From: JARRJY01 sp050116415
Lineage (GTDB): Bacteria; Pseudomonadota; Gammaproteobacteria; UBA6429; Thiohalophilaceae
DNA length: 6,286 nt
Direction of reading: 5' to 3'
NCBI GenBank assembly: GCA_050116415.1
Contig: JASFOS010000127.1
Span: forward strand, 1 to 6,286
Numbering within the stretch: position 1 is the stretch's first letter; each line of letters begins with the position of its first letter. Made by a program: the position numbers and the translations under genes. Below, one piece after another: positions 1-5,450 of the stretch. The notes beneath the pieces are model-generated. The model had not been told where the DNA came from, did not search any database, and worked only from the letters and a program-made list of their open reading frames with translations.

Positions 1-131
1 AATTTAATATTCGGAATCCTGTTGCAATTGGCGTGCCTATTACGCAGTCAAGTCAAATCAATGACTTGCACGTTAACCGCTTGAGAATGGTGCACGTTAG
101 CAAACACCACTGTCTGATATGGAACAATCGA

Positions 132-788
132 TCAGGGGTTGTTCAATATAAAACGAACCGGAACCTGCACGGAGGAAGCCACGCTTTGATCACCTTTTCG
201 CGCCGGCATGAAGCGCCAGTGCTTGACGCTGTTGAGGGCGGCGACATCCAGGAGTCGGTAACCGGAGCTGCGCATGACATGGATAGCGGTGACCGTACCT
301 TGCTTGCTCACGTTTACCTGTAGCACGACCACGCCCTGCATACCCCGGCGCCGGGCAAACGAGGGGTAAACGGGTTTGGGATTATCCAGCGCAAACGGCC
401 GACTGTCCGCCTCGATAAACGTACTGGCTGCCGCCGGTTTATCATCCTCAACGTCGCGCTGCGGTGATTTGTCCTCCACCGGGTTTATTGGCGCCACGTC
501 CTGCCGCGGTTTGGTAATCGGCTTCTTCTCGGGTGGCTTGACCGGAACGGGCTCAGGCCTGGGCGGCGTGACGGGTTTAACTTGTGAGGGTTTGTTTATC
601 GGCTGTTCTTCAAACCCGGCCACCAGGGTGATGTTTACCCAGTCGGGTATTTGCGGGGCCGTCACCTTTTGTATGGGCTCCCAGTAAAACCAGGCAATAC
701 CATGAATCAGCAACGCGATGCCAACTGCGCTCGCAATGCTTTTATTCCTGTTCCTGTTTTTGTTGCGTAAACCGATACGTCCCATCAT
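132..788 (-). CDS. TonB-family energy transducer
   Basis: A 218-residue protein (from the ATG at 786-788) that would couple inner-membrane proton-motive force, through ExbB/ExbD, to outer-membrane TonB-dependent receptors. After a short basic N terminus (RNKNRNRNK) a membrane anchor runs from about residue 17 to 36. It includes a His in IALLIHG that matches the position of the essential TonB transmembrane His, although the Ser four residues before it in E. coli TonB is Ala here. Residues about 65-115 are rich in Pro, Lys and Glu, the usual periplasm-spanning spacer. The TonB C-terminal domain ends the protein: NPKPVYPSFARRRGMQG, then SSGYRLLDVAALNSVKHWRFMPAR and VQVPVRF. The frame also contains an ATG at 861-863, giving 243 residues; neither start has a good Shine-Dalgarno site. 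I prefer the shorter form because it leaves the normal brief cytoplasmic tail. It is separated from the cus operon by two terminators and has no exbB/exbD beside it here. Confidence 0.88.
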   Translation of the reverse strand: MMGRIGLRNKNRNRNKSIASAVGIALLIHGIAWFYWEPIQKVTAPQIPDWVNITLVAGFEEQPINKPSQVKPVTPPRPEPVPVKPPEKKPITKPRQDVAPINPVEDKSPQRDVEDDKPAAASTFIEADSRPFALDNPKPVYPSFARRRGMQGVVVLQVNVSKQGTVTAIHVMRSSGYRLLDVAALNSVKHWRFMPARKGDQSVASSVQVPVRFILNNP

Positions 789-900
789 TGGCCAATGCCC
801 GTGAATACCCGCGGTACCTGAAAAACGAGGCCCGGGAACGACTATACCATTGATCGCATGCATTTCTGATGACTAACCGGTGACATGACGCCAGGTCTTA

Positions 901-930
901 ATAAAAAACTGCCGCCGGAAGACGGCGGCA
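901..930 (-). terminator. Intrinsic terminator upstream of the TonB gene
   Basis: An 8-bp perfect GC-rich stem (TGCCGCCG / CGGCGGCA) with a 5-nt loop is followed on the minus strand by G and then six T. It would stop minus-strand transcripts entering from higher coordinates, about 40 nt before the first possible TonB start. No gene lies between it and the operon terminator at 1190-1223. Confidence 0.85.
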
Positions 931-1054
931 TAAACAGAGGTAGTACGTGGTAAGTAAAAACTTTCCGCTAACTATTACCCGGTTAAGAGCAAGCAGCATG
1001 CCAGTATTAGGGGCTATAAAATTCAGGCACTTGGCAATAACTCAGCAAAACGGT

Positions 1055-1072
1055 CTGTCTGATATCAGACAG
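1055..1072. promoter_or_regulatory. 18-bp perfect palindrome, possible operator
   Basis: CTGTCTGAT followed directly by its exact reverse complement ATCAGACAG, with no spacer. A partial half-site AACAGAC follows at about 1084-1090. No T run follows on either strand, so it is not a terminator. The zero-spacer symmetry fits a site for a dimeric DNA-binding protein, but no regulator gene is in the window and I do not recognise the motif. Confidence 0.45.
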
Positions 1073-1189
1073 TAGCGATCGGTAACAGACAAAAACCTGC
1101 CCGGGATACCGCCTGAAAAGATGTCATTCGCGCATCAACGGGAATCCAGCCCGATCATTTTCCGGAATCACGAGAACCCTATGCCCCGT

Positions 1190-1223
1190 CAATAAAAAAG
1201 CCCGCACCAGTATGGCGCAGGCT
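1190..1223 (-). terminator. Intrinsic terminator of the cusBA-cytochrome-DUF302 operon
   Basis: On the minus strand a 10-bp stem (AGCCTGCGCC / GGTGCGGGCT, with two G-T pairs) closes a 5-nt loop ATACT and is followed at once by a run of six T. It starts about 30 nt after the DUF302 stop. On the plus strand no T run follows, so it acts for minus-strand transcripts. Confidence 0.9.
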
Positions 1224-1253
1224 TAATAGAGCGTTAACGACTTAAGAACGTGT

Positions 1254-1643
1254 TTACGCGTTCAGGCCATCCCTTACTCTTTCCAGTTTAGCTTTCACTT
1301 CACCGGCCAGTTCATGCACACCTTCCTGCTGTACTAAATCCAGTACCGCCGCGGGATCCATGAAGGCCACGGTTACCGAGCCGTCTTCCTCTTCACGCAC
1401 TACCACGTTGCAGGGCAATAACAAGCCGATATCAGGCTCAGCGGTTAACGCCTGGTTGGCGAGCACCGGGTTACAGGCACCCAGGATCTTGTAGGGGCGC
1501 TTGTCCAGGTCCAGTTTCTTCTTCATCACCGCCTTGACGTCAATCTCTGTCAGCACGCCGAAGCCTTCCTTCTGCAATTCTTCAGTAACCCGGGTTACTG
1601 CATCTTCATAACTGCCATTAAACTTGGTGCTAAAACCGTACAT
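1254..1643 (-). CDS. DUF302 domain protein
   Basis: A 129-residue protein covering almost exactly one DUF302 domain (PF03625 family). Recognisable parts are the opening YGFSTKFNGSYEDAVTRV, the segment GFGVLTEIDV (27-36), the core KILGACNP (52-59) and GLLLPCNVVVRE (73-84). The end is the acidic/helical region after FMDP. There is no signal peptide or membrane segment, so it should be cytoplasmic. It has only two cysteines, Cys57 and Cys78, both within conserved family motifs. The biochemical role of the family is not established to my knowledge. The gene is 32 nt after the cytochrome stop and directly before a strong terminator, so it is the last gene of the cus operon. A cytosolic metal-binding or sensing role is possible from the context but not shown. 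Confidence 0.94.
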   Translation of the reverse strand: MYGFSTKFNGSYEDAVTRVTEELQKEGFGVLTEIDVKAVMKKKLDLDKRPYKILGACNPVLANQALTAEPDIGLLLPCNVVVREEEDGSVTVAFMDPAAVLDLVQQEGVHELAGEVKAKLERVRDGLNA

Positions 1644-1648
1644 TGAAT

Positions 1649-1655
1649 CTCTCCT
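1649..1655 (-). promoter_or_regulatory. Shine-Dalgarno site of the DUF302 gene
   Basis: AGGAGAG on the minus strand, with AGGAG ending 7 nt before the ATG at 1641-1643. This decides the start: the longer reading frame, open upstream to 1730, would overlap the cytochrome gene and its extra N-terminal residues do not resemble the family. Confidence 0.85.
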
Positions 1656-1675
1656 GAAAAGAATATTGTTACAAA

Positions 1676-2128
1676 CTATCGGGAATGCTGATCCCTTACA
1701 TACCATGCGGAATAAATTTCGTCTGACCACTTGGACTGGAACCAGGCAATAATAGCATTTATTTGCTCATCACTTAACTTGTCTTTCCATGCCGGCATGT
1801 TGCCCCCCTGTTTAACCGTGCCATTTTTAATGGTATCGACCAGCACCTGCTGCGGGTGGTGCCAGGCATGCGCGGAGCCATTCAACGGTGGGGGTGGAAA
1901 CTTGCCATTGGCATCCATTTGTTGCCAGTCAGGGGCACCTTCGGCCTGCCTGCCATGGCAGACCGCGCAGTGTTGCTGGAATAACGTTCCACCCCGGCTG
2001 ATTTGCGCAAAGTCCATCTTCCTGATCGGCCTGGGTGTATCTGCTTCTCGACCGGCTTGCACGGTTTCGTCTTCCGTGCAGGCACTGAGCAGCAGGGCCA
2101 TAACAAATAATAATAGTGTATGCTTCAT
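1676..2128 (-). CDS. Small lipoprotein mono-haem cytochrome c
   Basis: A 150-residue class I c-type cytochrome likely to transfer electrons in the periplasm. Residues 1-17 are a lipoprotein signal ending in the lipobox LSAC, so Cys17 would be lipidated and the protein tethered to a membrane. The haem site CAVCH is at 54-58, preceded by the usual GGTLFQQH. The distal ligand is probably Met111 in GNMPAW, and residues 119-131 (SDEQINAIIAWFQ) form the typical C-terminal helix. A Pro-rich loop (FPPPPL, 77-82) and a short tail (WSDEIYSAWY) follow the domain. The start ATG overlaps the cusA stop as ATGA, which indicates translational coupling to the metal pump. The partner and substrate are unknown. 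A role in metal-linked redox chemistry is inferred from context only; an ordinary electron carrier remains possible. Confidence 0.93.
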   Translation of the reverse strand: MKHTLLLFVMALLLSACTEDETVQAGREADTPRPIRKMDFAQISRGGTLFQQHCAVCHGRQAEGAPDWQQMDANGKFPPPPLNGSAHAWHHPQQVLVDTIKNGTVKQGGNMPAWKDKLSDEQINAIIAWFQSKWSDEIYSAWYVRDQHSR

Positions 2129-5100
2129 GATCCTGTTCCTTTAAGTGCACGCTGCTTCCAGATAAAGAACACCGCGGGAATCACCACCAGGGTCAGCAAG
2201 GTGGCACTGACCATGCCGCCGACCATCGGTGCGGCAATACGACGCATCACTTCCGAGCCGGTACCACTACCCAGCATGATAGGCAGTAAACCGGCAATGA
2301 TCGCCGCCACCGTCATCATGATGGGGCGCACCCGCAGCAAGGCGCCGTCGATCACCGCTTGGCGCAAACGCTCGATATTCGTGGGTGCGGCTTCAGACAG
2401 CATACGCTGGTAAGCCTGGTTTAAATACACCAGCATCACCACGCCAATCTCCACCGCCACCCCGGCCAGCGCGATGAAGCCGACGCCCACTGCCACCGAC
2501 ATGTTGTAGCCCAGCAGGTAGAGCAGCCAGTAACCGCCCACCAACGCCAGCGGCAAGGTGCCCATGATGATCAGCACCTCGATGATGTTGCGGAAGTTGA
2601 GATAAAGCAGTAACACGATAATCACCAGCGTTAACGGCACCACCACCTGCAGGCGTTCCTTGGCCCGCACCAGGTATTCATACTGGCCTGACCAGGCTAT
2701 GGAATACCCGGCCGGCAGTTCGACCTGTTCGCTCACTACCCGTTGCGCCTCGGCCACGTAGGATCCCAGGTCGCGGTCGTTGATATCCACGAAGGTCCAG
2801 CCGTTGGGGCGGGCGTTTTCACTCTTGATCATCGCCGCGCCCATTTCGACGCGCACATCGGCGACCTCCGATAACGGAATACGTGCACCGGTGCTGGTGA
2901 CGATGGGCAGGTCTTTCAGCTTGCTGACCGAATCACGCACGTCGCGCGGGTAACGGACATTAATCGGGTAACGCTCCAGGCCTTCAACACTTTGCGAGAC
3001 CTGCATCCCACCGACCGCGGTGCTCACCACCGCCTGCACATCGGCAATGTTCAGGCCAAAGCGCGAGGCAGCAATGCGATCGATATCCACCGTCACATAA
3101 CGTCCCCCGGCGGTGCGTTCCGAATAGGCGGACACGGTACCGGGCACCTGCTGCACCACTTCCTCGATACGCTTACCGATATCCTGGATCACGTTAAGAT
3201 CCGGCCCGGATACTTTAATTCCCACCGGGGTTTTAATACCGGTGGCCAGCATATCGATACGGGTCTTGATCGGCATCACCCAGGCATTGGTCAGGCCAGG
3301 GAATTTGATCAACTGGTTAAGTTCGTCCTTTAGCTTGTCCAGTGTCATGCCTTCACGCCACTCATCCCGTGGTTTTAACAGGATGGTGGTTTCGATCATG
3401 GTCAGCGGTGCCGGGTCAGTGGCGGTTTCCGCACGCCCCACTTTACCGAATACGCGCTTCACTTCCGGTAAGGTCTTTATCAATTTATCCGTCTGTTGCA
3501 ACAGCTCCTGTGCCTTGCCCACCGACACACCGGGGAAGGTGGTGGGCATGTACATCAGGTCACCTTCATCCAGGTCGGGCATAAACTCTGAACCAACACC
3601 CATTGATAAATTTCTTATAATTCCTGAACTATCCCAACTAAACCAAGATCTCCATGAGTTGTTAATATCATTCTGTAGACCACTTATAGTTTCTATATAT
3701 CTATATGTGATATCTTCAGAACTTACCTCAGACTTCATTACATCAATAATCTGTGCAGGCCACTTTAATGGTGAAAGAAACGCTGTAAATCCTGCCATTG
3801 GAATAATTATTGTAATAGCAACAACGGCTGATATCTTTAAGGCTTGTTTGGGTTTTACCAGTACAAACTGGATAAACGGTTGATAGATTTTAATCAGCAA
3901 CCGGTTCACCGGGTTTTCATGTTCCGGCTTGATACGGCCACGAATGAAGTAACCCATTAATACCGGCACCAGGGTAATGGATAAACCGGCCGCGGCGGCC
4001 ATGGCATAGGTCTTGGTAAACGCCAGCGGCGCGAACAGGCGACCTTCCTGGGCTTCCAGGGTAAACACCGGCAAAAAGCTTAACGTTATTATTAACAACG
4101 AGAAGAACAGCGGCGGTCCCACTTCCATGGTTGCTTCACGCATGATGCGCCAGCGGTTTTCATCGGTGAGCGGTTGTCTCTCGATATGCTTGTGGACATT
4201 CTCGATCATCACGATCGCCGCATCGACCATGGCGCCGATGGCGATCGCGATCCCGCCCAGCGACATGATGTTGGCGTTAATGCCCTGTAGATGCATGATG
4301 ATAAACGCGGTCAGAATACCAATCGGTAAACTGATGATGGCCACCAGTGCCGAGCGCATGTGAAACAGGAACACCGCGCACACCAGCGCCACCACGACAA
4401 ACTCTTCCAGTAACTTGCCATTAAGGTTATCGACCGCGCGCATGATCAGTGAGGAACGGTCATAGGTCTCGACAATTTCCACGCCGTCGGGCAAGCCGTT
4501 TTGCAGTTCCTGTAATTTTGCTTTAACACCCTCAATGGTTTTCAGGGCGTTCTCGCCGTAGCGCATCACGATGATGCCACCGACTACCTCGCCTTCGCCG
4601 TCCAGTTCGGCAATTCCGCGGCGCATCTGCGGTCCCAGCCGCACTTCCGCGACATCTTTCAACAGGATCGGGGTACCGTTTTCATTGACGCCTAGCGGGA
4701 TACGGCGCAGGTCCTCCTGCTGCTGGATATAACCGGTGGCACGCACCATGTACTCGGCTTCGGCCATTTCAATCACCGAACCCCCGACTTCCTGGTTGGC
4801 ATTCTTGATGGCCATGCGCACTTTTTGTAACGGCAGGTTATAAGCGCGCAGGCGGTCCGGGTTAAGTACCACCTGGTATTGCTTGACCATGCCGCCGACG
4901 GTGGCGACTTCGGAGACGCCGGTTACGGTTTGTAACTCGTACTTCAGGAACCAGTCCTGTAACGAACGTAACTGGGAAAGATCATGCTTGCCGGTTCTGT
5001 CGACCAGGGCGTATTCATACACCCAGCCAACCCCGGTGGCATCCGGTCCCAGTGCCGGGCGGGCTTCGGGCGGCAACCGCGTTGTCACCTGGCTCAGGTA

Positions 5101-5436
5101 TTCCAGTACCCGTGAGCGTGCCCAGTAGGGATCGGTACCGTCCTTGAAAATCACGTAGACATAGGAATCATTAAAAAACGAATAACCGCGCACGGTGACC
5201 GCACCGGGTACCGATAACATGGCCGTGGTTAACGGGTAGGTCACCTGGTCTTCCACCACGCGTGGCGCCTGGCCCGGGTAGGTGGTTTTAATAATCACCT
5301 GCACATCGGACAGATCGGGTATCGCGTCCAGTGGCGTGTTCTTGACCGAGTAAAGCCCCCAGCCGATCAAGATGGCGGTCAGCAATAAAACCAGGAACCG
5401 GTTGTTAAGCGACCAGTCGATAATCTTGGCAATCAT
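2125..5436 (-). CDS. cusA: CusA/SilA-type heavy-metal efflux RND pump (Cu(I)/Ag(I)), with an extra ~64-residue loop
   Basis: Inner-membrane proton-driven RND permease of 1103 residues; E. coli CusA has 1047. Residues about 13-31 form TM1; TM2-6 follow a first large periplasmic loop, and a second periplasmic loop precedes the last TM cluster. Counting codons against E. coli CusA as I remember it, the Cu(I)/Ag(I) triad Met573/623/672 maps to Met630 (YMPTT), Met680 (LTMIETT) and Met729 (RIDM). Glu625 and Lys678 map to Glu682 and Lys735. The membrane methionines 391, 403, 410, 486, 501 and 1009 map to 391, 403, 410, 479, 494 and 1064. Proton-relay Asp405 is Asp405 and Glu939 is Glu996, but Lys984 is replaced by Ile1039. 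A 7-residue cytoplasmic shortening and a ~64-residue insertion after TM7 (about 547-610) explain the length. The insertion is encoded by AT-rich DNA with different codon use. The methionine set argues for Cu(I)/Ag(I) over Zn/Co/Cd, the CzcA range. Confidence 0.96.
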   Translation of the reverse strand: MIAKIIDWSLNNRFLVLLLTAILIGWGLYSVKNTPLDAIPDLSDVQVIIKTTYPGQAPRVVEDQVTYPLTTAMLSVPGAVTVRGYSFFNDSYVYVIFKDGTDPYWARSRVLEYLSQVTTRLPPEARPALGPDATGVGWVYEYALVDRTGKHDLSQLRSLQDWFLKYELQTVTGVSEVATVGGMVKQYQVVLNPDRLRAYNLPLQKVRMAIKNANQEVGGSVIEMAEAEYMVRATGYIQQQEDLRRIPLGVNENGTPILLKDVAEVRLGPQMRRGIAELDGEGEVVGGIIVMRYGENALKTIEGVKAKLQELQNGLPDGVEIVETYDRSSLIMRAVDNLNGKLLEEFVVVALVCAVFLFHMRSALVAIISLPIGILTAFIIMHLQGINANIMSLGGIAIAIGAMVDAAIVMIENVHKHIERQPLTDENRWRIMREATMEVGPPLFFSLLIITLSFLPVFTLEAQEGRLFAPLAFTKTYAMAAAAGLSITLVPVLMGYFIRGRIKPEHENPVNRLLIKIYQPFIQFVLVKPKQALKISAVVAITIIIPMAGFTAFLSPLKWPAQIIDVMKSEVSSEDITYRYIETISGLQNDINNSWRSWFSWDSSGIIRNLSMGVGSEFMPDLDEGDLMYMPTTFPGVSVGKAQELLQQTDKLIKTLPEVKRVFGKVGRAETATDPAPLTMIETTILLKPRDEWREGMTLDKLKDELNQLIKFPGLTNAWVMPIKTRIDMLATGIKTPVGIKVSGPDLNVIQDIGKRIEEVVQQVPGTVSAYSERTAGGRYVTVDIDRIAASRFGLNIADVQAVVSTAVGGMQVSQSVEGLERYPINVRYPRDVRDSVSKLKDLPIVTSTGARIPLSEVADVRVEMGAAMIKSENARPNGWTFVDINDRDLGSYVAEAQRVVSEQVELPAGYSIAWSGQYEYLVRAKERLQVVVPLTLVIIVLLLYLNFRNIIEVLIIMGTLPLALVGGYWLLYLLGYNMSVAVGVGFIALAGVAVEIGVVMLVYLNQAYQRMLSEAAPTNIERLRQAVIDGALLRVRPIMMTVAAIIAGLLPIMLGSGTGSEVMRRIAAPMVGGMVSATLLTLVVIPAVFFIWKQRALKGTGS
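2137..2142 (-). promoter_or_regulatory. Shine-Dalgarno site of the cytochrome c gene, within the cusA 3' end
   Basis: AAAGGA lies 8 nt upstream of the ATG at 2126-2128, inside the last codons of cusA. It supports this start and, with the ATGA overlap, reinitiation by ribosomes finishing cusA. Confidence 0.75.
3601..3840 (-). other. AT-rich, codon-shifted patch inside cusA (TM7 end plus extra periplasmic loop)
   Basis: By hand count 78 of these 240 bases are G or C, about one third, while neighbouring stretches of the gene are near 50-60%. The 80 codons include five ATA codons and all three Arg codons are AGA, with many TCA, AGT, ACA and GCA; flanking stretches I decoded use CGN, ATC/ATT, CTG and ACC. 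The patch codes for residues about 533-612. The first part aligns without gaps to TM7 of E. coli CusA up to a shared Pro (residue 546 here, 553 there). The rest is an insertion that ends just before the conserved VGSEFMP. The frame is open throughout. Confidence 0.85.
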
Positions 5437-5444
5437 CAGTCACT

Positions 5445-5450
5445 CTCCTT
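5445..5450 (-). promoter_or_regulatory. Shine-Dalgarno site of cusA overlapping the cusB stop
   Basis: AAGGAG lies 8 nt upstream of the cusA ATG (5434-5436) and shares bases with the TAA stop of the adaptor gene (5449-5451). It fixes the cusA start and suggests translation of the two genes is coupled. Confidence 0.85.

Larger units (their letters stand above)
864..1253. other. Intergenic region without a supported gene
   Basis: I found no credible coding frame on either strand. The longest start-to-stop runs I read on the minus strand between the two terminators are under 20 codons and lack good ribosome sites. The stretch holds the DUF302-side terminator, an 18-bp palindrome and a second minus-strand terminator near the TonB gene. 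It could carry the TonB promoter or a small RNA, but no convincing -35/-10 pair was found. Confidence 0.6.

Noticed and set aside
67..99. Direct repeat TGCACGTTA at 67-75 and 91-99
   Set aside because: Nine bases with one spacing and no further copies; too short to distinguish from chance.
110..120. CTGTCTGATAT matching half of the 1055-1072 palindrome
   Set aside because: An 11-base match is expected several times by chance in a window of this size, and the other half-site is missing here.
33..323. Plus-strand open frame of 96 codons over the TonB C-terminal domain
   Set aside because: It runs antisense to the conserved TonB domain and has no recognisable product.
841..846. TATAGT on the minus strand as a -10 box for the TonB gene
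   Set aside because: No acceptable -35 element lies 16-18 nt upstream, so a promoter cannot be supported, although its place would fit the shorter TonB start.
864..1189. Cobalamin or other riboswitch upstream of the TonB gene
   Set aside because: The conserved B12-box type segments were not found; only the terminator hairpin is recognisable.
1644..1730. N-terminal extension of the DUF302 gene to 1730
   Set aside because: It would overlap the cytochrome gene, lacks family similarity, and the ATG at 1641-1643 has a strong, well-spaced Shine-Dalgarno site.
3580..3840. Intein or mobile element inside cusA
   Set aside because: The extra segment is only about 64 residues, has no splicing motifs, no terminal repeats and no nuclease domain, and the frame continues without a break.
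3242..3883. Plus-strand open frame of 213 codons opposite the AT-rich cusA patch
   Set aside because: It lies wholly antisense to a confidently identified pump gene, shows no recognisable domain, and only overlaps the patch by chance of few stops.
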